A stretch of 64,000 nucleotides of DNA from Lepidonotus clava (GCA_936440205.1 OW387138.1:53769526-53833525), one strand, 5' to 3'; positions 1 to 10,698 are shown, numbered from the stretch's first letter. Notes: generated by a model from the letters alone, not told the origin. A program made the numbers and translations.

Positions 1-257
1 CAGGTTGGAATTGTGAAACTTAGGAAACTTATCATCATATCACCCGTAAATGTACGCATCAACGTGATCCACGAAATAAACCTGACTTACAGCCAAGCGT
101 TGTTCATGTTGTGGAACTGAACGCCCTTTTCATGAACTTATCTGCCATTTGACTAGCATTTAAAGAAGAAGTGTAAAGGCAATATCATAGAACATCGGAA
201 GAACAGTTCCCCAGTTATCAATCAACCATATAACAAACTAATAGCGTTCACTACTTT
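1..257 (+). mobile_element. R-family LTR-like repeat, 3' portion
   Basis: It matches the 3' parts of the repeats at 35395-35608 and 48600-48814 (AATAAACCTGACTTACAGCC region, then the end AGCGTTCA). It stops at CTAC, exactly where Polinton B's left terminal repeat reads GACCTACTTTCGTGACC. It therefore looks inserted in the left terminal repeat of Polinton A with a CTAC target duplication whose other copy is off-window. Confidence 0.65.
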
Positions 258-587
258 CATGACCTACTTTTAAATATAATGTTTCATTAATGTATGTACT
301 TTTTAGTTATTTTTTCATTTTTATTGTATACAGTTTGTACATGTTTGTACACTATTTTAAACATTTGATGTCGTTTTATGTTACATAATGAAGAAAAAAA
401 ACAACGTCACTTTGTTATTTGTTTTTATTAAAGTGTAAAAAGTAGGTTATGTATTTATGTATAATGAGGTGCTTCTTTTAGATTTTAAAAAGTGTTAGAT
501 ATTACTTTTTTTGGTTTTTATAGGTATAATGATATAATTATTCTCTTTCTAAGTGTATAGTTCCTTGTCCTTGGTCAGTCATTTATA
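258..587. other. AT-rich inner end of Polinton A
   Basis: No gene. It aligns with 34400-34765 of Polinton B (T-rich runs, GACCTACTTTTAAATAT near the outer side) and so belongs to the non-coding sub-terminal part of the element. Confidence 0.6.
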
Positions 588-1007
588 TTAAATGGCAAAG
601 GAGTTGTTGGAGCATGAGAAACCGCAACCTCTAGATTGAGCTGAATGTTCTGTCGGTTCTTCCAGTTTACTTTGCAGGTTGCTAACCGCGAAGATCGGTC
701 TGTCGACATTGAAAGACAGAGCCTCCACACAGTCGATGGTGTTCTCCAGATCACGTTGCATGCATCCTAGTGTTATGGGATGTCTTTTAGGCATGTCCAG
801 TACTTCATCTTCCGTTAATGACGCACCTTCTTTTTCATCTATATCTGTAGATAACCACATTTCTAACGTTTCCAGATCAGGGGTTTCTGTCTTGTCCATT
901 TCCACCGGTTTGAGTTCATGTAAGTAACCACTGTCTTGTCCGTCAGGTTTGTTTGGGGTGTAGTGCCTAGCGCTGACAGTGCGACGTAGAGGCTGAGAGT
1001 ACGACAT
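588..1007 (-). CDS. Unassigned Polinton A protein
   Basis: An open frame of 139 residues, just downstream of the protease on the same strand. The composition is acidic in the middle (EKEGASLTEDEVLDMP) with a Ser/Cys-rich tail and no membrane segment. I do not recognise a domain. Its place at the end of the capsid-side gene block suggests an accessory virion or regulatory protein, but that is only inference. Polinton B has an LTR-like repeat at the corresponding place, so no second copy is available for comparison. Confidence 0.4.
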   Translation of the reverse strand: MSYSQPLRRTVSARHYTPNKPDGQDSGYLHELKPVEMDKTETPDLETLEMWLSTDIDEKEGASLTEDEVLDMPKRHPITLGCMQRDLENTIDCVEALSFNVDRPIFAVSNLQSKLEEPTEHSAQSRGCGFSCSNNSFAI

Positions 1008-1022
1008 GTTTCTATGAGAAAT

Positions 1023-1373
1023 CTAACACAGTGCACTCCACAGGTGGTGGTTGTGAGTGTCTGTAGTTGTTAACTGTTGTCTGTTATAGTCCCAGATACC
1101 GTATGATGAACGTTGGCAGAATGAGAGGTGCTTTATAGATATTGGTGGTAAACTGTATGAGTTGAAATAGTGAGTTTTACCTAGGGGTGATACACAAAAT
1201 GCTACCCAATGTTCACCTGGTTTGTTGTGAGGGTCTGTGTTCCTAATGAAACAAGTCAGCGGTCGGGGTTTTCTGAGTATTCTATCAGAGGGAAAAGTTC
1301 CAAGGAAATATCTATTTGTGTGGGGATGATTATGCAGAATTTTGTTCAGTTCTGAGGTTCTGAGAAGCATCAT
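1023..1373 (-). pseudogene. Polinton A adenain-like cysteine protease
   Basis: A 116-residue stretch typical of the Polinton C5/Ulp1-like protease that processes capsid proteins. It shows FLGTFPSDRIL, then RNTDPHNKPGEHWVAF with the catalytic His in GEHW, then THYFNSYSLPP, where Polinton proteases usually read YFDS-x-G-x-PP. The catalytic Cys region lies near the C-terminal end. It sits next to the major capsid gene, the usual Polinton order. A shorter stretch of the same gene is at 35616-35815 in Polinton B. Treated as a fossil. Confidence 0.75.
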
Positions 1374-1383
1374 CTACACCATG

Positions 1384-2415
1384 GCGTAGTCAGTGATCAG
1401 CATAATTACTGAAAGCACTTGCCCGAGGGCCCGCAAACTTCAGGGACACCGAAAGCTTCCTCTGTCACAACAGGTTGATGCAGGCATCCTCCATTGTTCG
1501 GTCGGGGGTCAGGTCGAAAGCAAGAGAGTGTACCCGTTCTTGTAGTCGTGTAACTGAATCCCGCAGTTGTGCCCGGAGGCCAAGAGCCCCATCTCCTTGA
1601 AGAGTAGACTAAACGCTCTGCTAACGTTTCCGGTCGCAAAGTCTGTCTTCACATGGAACTTCCAATCATCGAACTGCAAAGCTACTTCTGTTACATCGTA
1701 GTGCTTGAAGTTGAACAGGTTCTCAGTCTTGGTCCCTGAGCTGGCCGCTTCTTTAACGAAGCCTAGGATCGCTCCTGTCGGGATCTGCATTGTGTCGGGC
1801 ACGGTCAACGTGTACTCCGATGACCCTTGGACGAGGGAGTGCTTTGTGACCTTACTTGTGGTGACCGGGTAGTTGAATGGTCCCATCTTGGGGTCGCGTA
1901 CACTTTTATTGTGAACCTCCACCACCTCATCCCTGACGTGAACTTGCTGCAGTGTCATTTCAGCTTTCTTGATGACGACCTTGTAGCTCTCATTAGCGGC
2001 CATATGCATGTTGAAGCTTGCGGGCTGCCGTTCTAAAACAAGTTTGATCTCGCAGTGAGAGGCTAGGGTTTTCTTTTTTTTAAGGTTTTATTGGTAATAA
2101 TCTTCAAGGTTTCCCTTGGTTTTCAGAGTTATTACAGTAGCAGTAAATATATACATACAATCAATATAATGTTATGAAAATCAAGCATATGCATGTAGAA
2201 GCTTGCTGGCTGCCGTTCGAACACAATTTTGATCTAGCAGTGCAATGATAGGAATTTACACTTAGTAAACAAATCCAGGTGTGGTCTTGCAACCATAGAC
2301 TTTACCCCTCCACAGACATGGACTGTTCGTCGTGAGTTCCAACCTGTTGGTGTCCTAGTACCAGTTCTGGCAACCTTGGAGGCGTGTCTTTCTGGCACCC
2401 TCCTCCATCGTCAAT
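1384..2415 (-). pseudogene. Polinton A major capsid protein, C-terminal part
   Basis: It matches the 404-residue capsid protein of Polinton B closely, for example KVVIKKAEMTLQQVHVRD and HNKSVRDPKMGPFNYP. The product is the double jelly-roll major capsid protein that forms the icosahedral shell. Only the C-terminal two-thirds or so is present; a LINE (2416-3565) occupies the place of the rest. A short retroposon with long flanking duplications sits inside it. Broken, with a few breaks. Confidence 0.8.
2068..2185 (-). mobile_element. Short retroposon inserted in the capsid fossil, flanked by 67-bp duplications
   Basis: A 118-bp insert that begins (on +) with a T-rich run, as expected of a poly-A tailed retroposon on the - strand. 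It is flanked by 67-bp direct copies of capsid-gene sequence at 2001-2067 and 2186-2252, both starting CATATGCATG and ending TAGG. Polinton B has the site once without an insert (about 36490-36556). Probably a severely 5'-truncated LINE or a SINE; the family was not identified. Confidence 0.6.
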
Positions 2416-3565
2416 TTTTATTATCCTGGCCTGTTTCAACATTGTAGGTTTTCATACAGGGCCAGTGTTACTTAAGACTAATACATTGAATTTATAAGTT
2501 ATGTGTATGAAGTCATACATATCCTTGTGTATAAAAGATGATAGCATGATATATATGTCAATCTGGATGCAAGTATTTTAACCTCTATTCAATTAAGCAT
2601 CCAGCATCCAATCTTTGATATAGTTTTTAAACAAAGTATAACTATTGATATTTCTTACATTTACAGGCTATTCATTCCAGAGTACAGTTCGAGTAAAATA
2701 AACATTCCTTTTATATAATTTGCAGGTCGGTCTATTGGTTTTAAATATACAGGCTTGAAATCTTCTAGTTTGTAAATTCCTTGCATCAATTAACAATTGA
2801 TTGGTTTGTTGTTTATACATAAAATTCAGTATATGGGCATGCCTTCTTTTATACAAATTTGACAAATTAGCAGAAGTATGTATTACATCAACAAGAAATA
2901 TCATTCCATCGTTATAACTCGGTTCTGCAATTTTTGTAATTTATTCAGTTGCTTAGCATTAGCACGTAGGATAAATATATCACCATAGTCCATATATCAT
3001 TGACTTATAAAGGCGGATTGCTGATTCAGAGGTCAGGTATTTCCTTATTTTTTGAAGAAGAAATATTTTATGCGATACAATTTTAATTGTGTTATTTCTT
3101 TGTTTAGTAAAAGTCAAAGTATTATCCATAATTATTCCCAAATATTTATAAGTATAGACATAGTCAATAGTTTTATTATAAAGCACTAGTTTCGGAAGGA
3201 ATATGTTTTTTACCTTATATTTTGTATCATTGCCTTAGTTTTCTTTACATTTATTGTTAATTCATTACCTTTACACCAGTTTGCTATGTTATCAAGGTCA
3301 TGTTGTAAGTTCATATGGGCAATATAAACATCATTAGCTGTTGATGTAACCGCAGTATCATCGGCATATAGATTAACAGTGCAATGGTGTATTATTCCAT
3401 CTAGATCATTGATATAGTAAAAACAATAATGGACCTAGAACCGAGTCCTGAGGGACTCCACAATTGATCGCCTTATTACTAGACAAGGTGTTATTAATGA
3501 ATGTACATTGCGATCTATTGGAAAGATAACTCTCCAACCATTCAATATTTTTCCCCAAGATACCA
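2416..3565 (-). mobile_element. CR1/Jockey-like LINE fragment (reverse transcriptase) in Polinton A
   Basis: Reverse-transcriptase pieces on the - strand. ILGKNIEWLESYLSNRSQCTF leads to GVPQDSVLGPLLFLLY (normally GVPQGS), at 3406-3597. YTYKYLGIIMD is at 2980-3186. The C-terminal HAHILNFMYKQQ region ends in VLWNE at 2668-2904. These are the palm, thumb and C-terminal blocks of a non-LTR retrotransposon. The copy is 5'-truncated, lacks the endonuclease and most of the fingers, and has several frameshifts and stops. It replaces the stretch between the capsid and minor-capsid genes that Polinton B still has, so it came with or after a deletion there. Confidence 0.75.
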
Positions 3566-3889
3566 GGCGACAGGAGGTGATATGGGAGGTGTTGCAATCA
3601 AAGCAGCTGCAGTTGGGACAGTGCCAGGGTGAGCAGAAGAAGGTTCAGGTGAACTGCAGGAAGCTCTTGCGTCAGTTGGTGCATTGTTTTGCTTCCTCTT
3701 TTCTTTTGGTGTTTCTGCAGTGAGAAGATAGAAAGTTGATTTCCGCACATTGTACCATTTGACTGGAAGCGTCTGTGTCAGGTGGTAGTACCATATATAC
3801 TTCTGTAAAAGAATTCTGTAAGTGCTCAGAGTGTTGTCTGGAAAAGTCTTTGCAGAAGCGTTCCGAGGTAAAGTGCAGGTTACATCCAT
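3566..3889 (-). pseudogene. Polinton A penton-like minor capsid protein, N-terminal part
   Basis: It contains MDVTCTLPRNASAKTFPDNTL followed by WYNVRKSTFYLL, nearly identical to the start of the Polinton B gene at 37558-38981. Polinton minor capsid (penton, single jelly-roll) proteins usually open with LPSNSS-x-x-x-x-PDNT and WYN motifs. Only the N-terminal part is present. Broken. Confidence 0.65.
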
Positions 3890-4523
3890 TTTTGTATGTT
3901 CTTAACTGGTTCCCAACTGTTGAACTTCTCTCCTTACCCTTTCGACTTGATGAGTGCTTCTCTTTTATTACCTTTTCCTCTATATTTAAGGATGCTCTCC
4001 ACTGTGTGCCACTTCTTCAGAGCAACTGTCACCTTCTGAACCTCTTGAGGGTAGAACCATCTCTCTTTCAAGTAATCCTGAAAAGTTTTGTTTAGGAACT
4101 CTTTTCCTTTATCTGTTTGAATGTATTTAGGACATCTTTTAACTGTCAAAAGTTTGAAAGCTTCCGTAACATCTGTGGCTTTTTTACTCTTTATAGGTTG
4201 CGCGAAGCCAAATCTGGAGAACACATCTATGGCAACCATTACACATGAAGTCCCTTTATTATACTTTTTGAATTGTTGCATATCCATCAGGTCCATTTAC
4301 CATTGTTTGTCTATTCCAAAAGTCTGGGTTTTACGCCTAGGAAACTGCCTCTTGAAGGGTTTGTGTTTAGTATAAGCATCCACAGATTCAAGTGCATCTT
4401 CAATATGCTTGATGTCAGTTTTTCTGAAATAGTGTTTCTTTATTTTCGATGCACTTGTGAAGCTTGCTGGTTGTTTAGGGTCAGTAAAGTGCTTAATTAC
4501 TTCTTTCTTCAGAGTCTTGTAGA
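3890..4523 (-). pseudogene. Polinton A retroviral-type integrase fragment
   Basis: The open part (3934-4296) reads MDLMDMQQFKKYNKGTSCVM and continues into AIDVFSRFGFAQPIKSKKATDV, then YIQTDKGKEFLNKTFQDYL. These are the DDE core of a Polinton rve-type integrase (first Asp in the DLMD context, second Asp in QTDKGKEF). It matches 39546-40032 in Polinton B. In the family this enzyme integrates the linear element with a 6-bp target duplication. Incomplete and broken here. Confidence 0.8.
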
Positions 4524-5137
4524 CTATTTTACAAATGGAGTAATGTGTCGATTTTTGTGACTTCTACCGTGACCTTCCTGTTGAGGTGTCTTCTCTTTCC
4601 TCCTAGGTCTCTCCTCCTCTTCATGCTCCTCTTCACTGTCAGAAACCTTCATGTTATAGTTCCTTATGTATTTCATTTTTGGATTGAGTTTCTTCACAAT
4701 GTTGACGAATTGTTTCTGTCCTGGTAAGTTGGGTCGCTTTTTAGTAGTCGGTCGCACCACACTCGGGAGAAGGTTAACCAAATGAGACTCATCTATAGGG
4801 GTGTCTCCTAAAATTAGTTGTCCGTCTTTTGTGAAGTGCTTCGGAGTTTTGGCTAAGGTCTTGTAGAGATTACGCACAGAGTTATGACAAGAAGCAGGAA
4901 CTTTTTCTAGTGCCTTTTCCATTTTATGAGATAGTACCTTCGGCATAAGTAATTTACTGGGTTTGGTAGAAGTTCTTTTAGGGATTACAATAGAAGGTGA
5001 AGGTGGAGTGGAAGGTGAATGGGAGTAGAAAGGTGTAATGTTGAAAACAACATACTTTTAGCTTTAGAGGAAAGAATAGAGGACCTAGTCATGAGGTCAT
5101 TATATGTGGCTAGTTTCTCTTCTCTTCTCATCTTTGG
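4524..5137 (-). pseudogene. Polinton A conserved accessory protein, C-terminal part
   Basis: Matches 40014-40664 of Polinton B: a Pro/Ser-rich linker, then KVLSHKMEKALEKVPASCHN, LAKTPKHFTKDGQLILGDTPI and LNPKMKYIRNYNM. The block with a GELI-like turn followed by IxxSHLVNLL is found in a widespread Polinton protein of unknown role encoded beside the integrase. It ends in an Arg/Lys/Glu-rich tail. A LINE (5146-6921) is inserted in the N-terminal half. Broken. Confidence 0.65.
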
Positions 5138-5145
5138 ATCGTTCA

Positions 5146-6921
5146 TATTTTTTTTAATTCAATTGTTTATTCAGACATAAAAGTAAGTTACAAACTTGTT
5201 CTTATTTTATATCTGAGTTGTCCAAAGTACAAAAATACTAAAGACCAATATAATATACAAGTTACCATGTAAACATGAATCCATTTTGTATAAAAGTATG
5301 TAAAGTTACAAAATATCTTAAAATCATTCATATCACATTGTCTGGGTCAGTATAATGATAGAAAAAAATGCAAGTGTCATGATAAAATCACATAATATGT
5401 ATATAAAATGAGTTAAAAAATTTAACTCATGCACATTGTTTGTTAATTTTATCCTAATTAAAGGTAAACATATTGCATATTCAAGCACCAATGACCTTTC
5501 TAAATATACAAATTAATTTTCTCGGTTAATAATCTTTTTGTAAAGTCTAAAAAGCATCAATGGTTTCAGTATTTCTGATATCACTTTTTTGAGCATTCCA
5601 TAACTTTGCTCCTCTATATAATACATTCAATTTAGATTGTTCATTATTAGGTTTATACATTCTAAATATGACATGTCTTCTAGTATTTACATTTTTTTCA
5701 ACAGTTATTTCTTTATATCCCTGTAAATGGTACATAAAGTTCAATAAATGAGCATCGTGTCTATCAGACAATTTTACAACATTTACAACATTTACTTCTT
5801 GACATAATACATTTTTTATCAGATCTTATATTCGAATTATTACAAATTCTCAACCCTCTATAGAATAATTCATTATTTTTATCCAAATTAGTTATATTCG
5901 TTCCAGAGTAAATTATATCACCATATGCTATTAGAGGTAAAATCATACTTTTAAAAACTAGTATACTAGCTGTTTTGTTAATATAATTTCTTATTTTCGA
6001 GAACAAGTATAATTTATGAGTCAGTATTTGACAGAGTTCACTAATATGTTAGTTAAAATTTATTTGCTCATCCAAAATAAAACCCAAATACTTATAAGAA
6101 CATACTCTATCTAATGTGAAATTTCCCATTTTGAGAGTTAAATCCAAATTCTTATTATTTGTTATCACAGATAGCATACCATAAATACAGTATTCGTTTT
6201 TTTTTGACAATTCATTGATAGTTTGTTCTTAGTACACCAATAAAGAACTTTTTAAGATCTTCTTGCACCATATTAAAAGCATGATTAAAATTATCACTTA
6301 GTAAATATAACACCGTATCATCAGCATATAGTGATAATTCTGTATTTTTCATACAACATGTAATATCATTAATATAAATAAGAAAGAGGATTGGCCCTAC
6401 GTCACTGCCTAGGGGGGACTCCACAAACTATATTGGTTTTTCTCAGATAAATAAACCGTTAACCACTTCAACAATATACCCGAAATACCAGTTTTTTGAA
6501 ATTTTTGAATTAAAATTTTATGATTAACGGTATCAAAGGCCTTCTTCATGTCCAGATATACCGCCAACATAAATTTATTATTATTCAAGGCCTTGTAAAT
6601 GTCATCAAGGAAGAAGGTAGTTGTGTGGACTGTTGATCGCTTAGGTCTAAAGCCTCCTTGTTTTTTGTTTATAATATCATTATATTCTAAGTAATTATAA
6701 ATCCTTATGTATGATTTTTTCAATAAGTTTCGAAGTAATGGGTAAATTAGATACTGGTCTAAGATTATTTACCTGTGATTTATCACCAGCTTTATGTAGC
6801 GGTGTTACCTTAGCACATTTCCATTGTAAAGGAATAACACCATTATCAAAAGAGCAATTAAATAAAGTGCATACCTTCATGGGGATTGCCAAAAAAGCAT
6901 CCCTTATTATCTCAGAATTTA
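5146..6921 (-). mobile_element. 5'-truncated CR1/Jockey-like LINE inserted in Polinton A
   Basis: RT blocks run from high to low coordinates. VIPLQWKCAKVTPLHKAGDKS and LRPVSNLPI are at 6695-6892. KQGGFRPKRSTVHTT and YLDMKKAFDTVNHKIL are at 6409-6723. SLYADDTVLYL (YADD catalytic motif) is at 6212-6424. C-terminal pieces (SDRHDAHLLNFMYHLQ and LWNAQ) extend to 5547. The 3' end is T-rich on + at 5146-5156. The target duplications are ATCGTTCA (5138-5145) and ATCCTTCA (6922-6929). The endonuclease is missing, and stops and frameshifts separate the blocks. Polinton B has a 96-bp stub of the same LINE at the same site. Confidence 0.8.
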
Positions 6922-6929
6922 ATCCTTCA

Positions 6930-7158
6930 ATACACGTCCCATTTCTTTTTGTAAATGAGCTAACACCTCCACGGTAGAAGCTGTAGGTTCAAGTTTTTCT
7001 TTTACCATTGACCTTTCGAAAAAGGAATCCCTGTCACTTTGTTCAGCAGGAGGCAGAGAATCAACTTTGCCAGGAACAGCTGAACTCTCCATTTCCATTT
7101 TGTTAGAACTTTGCAACACATCTGGATGAATGAGAAACATGCGTTTGTAACTTGTCAT
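6930..7158 (-). pseudogene. Polinton A accessory protein, N-terminal part (LINE-split gene)
   Basis: It encodes TSYKRMFLIHPDVLQSSNKM, then an acidic linker and LEPTASTVEVLAHLQKEMG. Polintons commonly have a protein beginning with a hydrophobic LIxPDLL-like stretch, an acidic linker and a short helix ending near the LINE-invaded site. The LINE at 5146-6921 is inserted immediately beyond. The same stretch occurs in Polinton B at about 40756-40900. Its role is unknown. Confidence 0.55.
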
Positions 7159-7161
7159 TTT

Positions 7162-7524
7162 TCACCTAATGAGATGTCTTGTAAGGCCTCCTATAAGACT
7201 AGATATGAGAGGAACAGCTAATCCCAATAGAGTACCAATAAATCTGCCTTCTTGTTCGAGAATCCTACGTTTGTGTCCTAGCGTAGTTGAAGGTTTGGCA
7301 AGACCTTTGAGTTGTTTCTTGTACCTCGCTAGATGACCGACTACTTCTTTTTTGGTGATGTGCAAGTATTCATTCATAATATTGATTCCTATTTGCACTA
7401 TGAGTCTTATCACCTCATTAGACAGCCCCATCATTATGTGTTTCCCCTCTTTCCCATTGCATTTAGAAATATGTCTTGATAGAGGAAGGTGTTTCTTTAT
7501 CAGTGTGAGTTGTTTAGGCTTCAT
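7162..7524 (-). CDS. Polinton A basic protein with hydrophobic C-terminus
   Basis: 120 residues, uninterrupted. It starts MKPKQLTLIKKHLPLSRHIS, has a helical middle (IGINIMNEYLHITKKEVVGHL, then YKKQLKGLA), and ends RRILEQEGRFIGTLLGLAVPL and ISSLIGGL, a hydrophobic tail. This is the layout of a common Polinton virion-type protein (KR-x-x-L-x-Q-x-GG-F-L-x-x-L-L in other elements). Its role is uncertain; a membrane-active or capsid-lining role has been suggested for similar proteins. It abuts the ATPase gene upstream. Belongs to a fossil element, though this frame looks whole. Confidence 0.6.
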   Translation of the reverse strand: MKPKQLTLIKKHLPLSRHISKCNGKEGKHIMMGLSNEVIRLIVQIGINIMNEYLHITKKEVVGHLARYKKQLKGLAKPSTTLGHKRRILEQEGRFIGTLLGLAVPLISSLIGGLTRHLIR

Positions 7525-8160
7525 TGTTTCCGTGTAGTAGGAATGAAAACAGTTGTCTTCAGAGGTGTGGTCACACTGTTACGCACTTTTAGGGTGTTGG
7601 GTGTAGTCTGCTTGAAGTCCAGCAATATAAATGAGTGTCTTGCCGTTGTTTCTTCATTATATACGTTAGTAAGAAAACCAGGATGAGCTGGAAACACTTG
7701 ACGGGATAGAGCATGAATTTGACTCATATCTCTGGGAATTTTGAAAATTATCATCTAATGAGCATTCAGACTAATTGCTCTGAAATCCTTATTCACAAGA
7801 AATAGATTTTGAGTTATGAATATAACACTCATATTTCTATGATGGGAACATTTCATGAATAGATCTATTGTTAGAGGTCCGTCTTCTTTATGCAACAGAT
7901 CATTTATTATAAGAAGAGAGTGTTTAGATAAATCTTTTTTCCATGTAAAAGTTAATCTCTTGAAAGGAGGCCTTCGTTGAATTTAACTTTTCCTTGATAC
8001 CTTTTGAAAACATCTTGCCGCTGACCATAGCAGTATGTAATATCAGCCACTGGTGAATTTATTACATCTTTTGCCTTTTCTATAATCTCAAGTTAAAATT
8101 TTGTTTTACCACATCCTGAAGGTCCAGCGATGAGACATGTAAAGGTCCTTGCAGTTTTGG
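7521..8160 (-). pseudogene. Polinton A packaging ATPase (FtsK/HerA type)
   Basis: The N-terminal end reads TFTCLIAGPSGCGKT with a Walker A motif (GPSGCGKT) at about 8098-8160. The C-terminal end (7521-7754) reads MSQIHALSRQVFPAHPGFL and HSFILLDFKQTTPNTLKVR, typical of the Polinton/adenovirus-like genome-packaging ATPase tail. The region between still reads as ATPase in pieces. Polinton B has no copy of this gene. Broken, a few breaks. Confidence 0.75.
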
Positions 8161-8249
8161 GTCAAATGCAATTTCCTTTCCACGTCCCAATCCATAGCAA
8201 CCGCCGCACCCTGCCGGCAACGTGGATCACCCGCGAGCGGAGCGCATTT

Positions 8250-8700
8250 GTTTTCTTGAAAGAGAAAACACTTTTTTTTTCTTTTTCTGTTAATTCTTTC
8301 ATTAACAGTGTGCCGCGCAAAATATATGACTCAAGATAGGTTGTGGTGCAGTTAAACCCTCAACACAACCTTTCTTGTTTGTCATATGTTTGAGATTGAT
8401 GTGTGGCTGTTTTGTCAAGCCAATATTTTTTTAAAGTTTACAATTCTCAAAGAGAATGTACAGGTGAATTTCACCCTAAATTTGCAAACTTCCGTCTCTG
8501 GGAGAGATGAATTTGATCAAATGCTAACCTCAATTGTCTGCGCCTCCCGTATTAGGCACGTAGACCAATTCATTTCGGAAATATCTCCCTATGAGGGGTG
8601 CTTGTGGCACACAGTGTTCAATCGGGGGTTGTGAGCGTACAAACATGATCAGACTGGTGGGGTTGGCGACAAGTCTAGAAATGAATCTCAGAGATTCTCG
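8250..8700. other. Block conserved between Polintons A and B, function unknown
   Basis: About 400 bp aligns well with 41330-41760 of Polinton B. It contains short open frames on both strands, and the better conserved direction is not obvious. It lies where the leftward gene block meets the rightward block, so it may hold promoters, an untranslated end or a small gene. I recognise no domain. Confidence 0.45.
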
Positions 8701-8773
8701 GAGCGTATACTATTATTTTGTTAACACAATAATACAGTACCTCGATCGACCCTACTAACGGAGGTAAAAACGT

Positions 8774-9076
8774 GTGTCCGGCGAAGCCGAACAGGGCATC
8801 CCTACCTTCAAACCATACGTGCTGGAGATCAACAAGACACAACGTGTCGGTCATCATCACCACCTACCAGGGCAAGGCCAAGATACATCTGGGCTCCCGC
8901 TACTACGTGCAACAGCTGGAGAAACGCTGAAAAAACGCGTCATCTCGGGCAGGGTGCACGACGCACCGCAGAAAGACCAAGGCCAAACCGTCCTATCCAC
9001 GGTCTTCTTCAACCTGGTCACCATAATAGGCCAAAAGATTGTCAACAACTTAAAGAACTTGAAGAATAGATCATGA
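8774..9076 (+). pseudogene. Unassigned Polinton A protein (matches 43030-43430 of B)
   Basis: SGEAEQGIPTFKPYVLEINK and the tail FFNLVTIIGQKIVNNLKNL match the Polinton B protein starting near 43030. The family is not recognised. A GKAK-IHLG-YYV strand pattern followed by a PPKDQG-like turn faintly recalls the ssDNA-binding PC4 fold, which is only a guess. Only the C-terminal part exists here. Broken. Confidence 0.4.
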
Positions 9077-9351
9077 TGTAGGTGTGGTCTTAAATATATC
9101 AGTGTCTGTACAAGGTGTGGTTACCTATATATACAAGAACTATTTTAATCATGCTGCTGTAGATATTGACATGGCTAGCTTTAAAGAAATATTTAGTCAG
9201 CTTTTTATATAATCACCTAGTTCATAAGTGAATATTTCCATAGTTAGTGAGACATACTTAGCTTTAAAGAAATATTTAGTCAGCTTTGACATAATCAGCT
9301 AGTTCATAAGCAAATAGTAAGTCCAAGGAAATAACAAAAACACATAAAAAT

Positions 9352-9490
9352 GAATCCCAAGATGAATTGTCCCATGTGTACCGTGGCACGTTGTCCTGGA
9401 CATTTTTTCTTTACGTTCTGAAAAGGTAATTTGTTTTTCTCCTACATGCGTCAGAGAACAGTATACAATAGAGACAACAGTAATCTCTTC
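9352..9490 (+). pseudogene. Small Cys-motif ORF upstream of PolB, Polinton A
   Basis: A short frame beginning MNPKMNCPMCTVARCPGHFF, followed by KGNLFF and a Met-x-Gln-Arg-Thr-Val stretch. Polinton B has the same small frame at 43660-43779 (MNQNINCLMCNVPRHPQNLF). The shared C-x-x-C and KGNLFF imply that it was once coding, either as a mini-protein or as the far N-terminus of the polymerase gene. Confidence 0.45.
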
Positions 9491-9529
9491 CATTATAAAC
9501 TCTAATTGGTGGTATCATGAGTCTTATTT

Positions 9530-10580
9530 TGAAAACTTTAAATCAATAGCAAGCGGGTTAGTTCTGTTAAGAAGTGTCCAATAGGTAGTTACTTGGCAAA
9601 ACAGTATTTTATTAGGTTCTCCACTACTTAAATGGTATCTAGAAAACAGGTTAATGGTAACAAAAGATCACATCCTCGTTGAGTACATACCGCAGAAATC
9701 ATTTATTTTATTTGTCGATCCAGTAACAGAGGCCAAAGAAAAAGTGATAAAAATCCTGACTGTAAGATTCTCTCTGACCTCTACAAACTACTAGGGAATA
9801 GTTCCTATGGAAAAACAATATGCAACAAACAAAACTTCACAAACAGTCATTATATGTCACCAGAAAAAGCCGCTAGAATAGCCCTTCACTGGACAGTACA
9901 AGATGTCCAACACTTATGTGAAGATACATGTGAAGTCTCATCACTCCCTACATCCATAACATATGACCTTCCAGTTCAAATAGGGTTCATGGTATATCAA
10001 TATGCCAAACTGAAAATGCTGCAATTTTACTATGATTTCTTATCCAAATATATCGAAGACTCTGACTTCGAACTCTGTGAAATGGATACAGACAGTATGC
10101 ATTTTGAACTCAGCGCACAGACTTTAGATGAGTTGATTATTTCAGAAAAAAAGAGAAGAATATCATAGAGAACGACACTAATGGTTACCATCAGAATTGT
10201 GTGATAATGACCATCACAGAGAACAGTATATCATAGCCAAAACAAATAACTTGCCATGGCTGCCACAACCATGCTGCAAAGAAAGAGAACAGTACAACAA
10301 ACGTACACCAAGATTATTCAAAATTGAATGGGAAGGGGATGAAATGACTTCTCTTAATTCCAAATGTTATATCTGTCATGGAAAAGAAATTCAAACTAGC
10401 TGTAAAGGTGTCATACAGAAACAAAACATACTGGACATGGACTCCTTTAACGCCATACTCGACTCACAAAAAACTATGGATGCCGTTAACACTGGTTTCA
10501 AAGTTATAGATCACCATATAATAATATACAAACAGAAAAAGACAGGTTTAAGTTATCAATACATAAAAAGAAAAACTTGA
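9530..10580 (+). pseudogene. Polinton A protein-primed DNA polymerase B, C-terminal part
   Basis: Contains YDLPVQIGFMVYQYAKLKML and FELCEMDTDSMHFELS. The DTDS is the polymerase motif C with two catalytic aspartates. Further on is GVIQKQNILDMDSFNAILDS, the thumb region. It matches 45850-46905 of Polinton B. In the family this polymerase copies the linear element from a protein primer. Only the C-terminal third or so is present. Broken. Confidence 0.85.
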
Positions 10581-10698
10581 AGTAAGTTGAATAAGTTGAA
10601 TGAGTAGAATGAGGTGGAAACCTCCGGCCTTACGGCCACACCGCCCCCTTTGCAATTAAATATATCACGAAATATTCAATAAATTATTCATCATTAAA

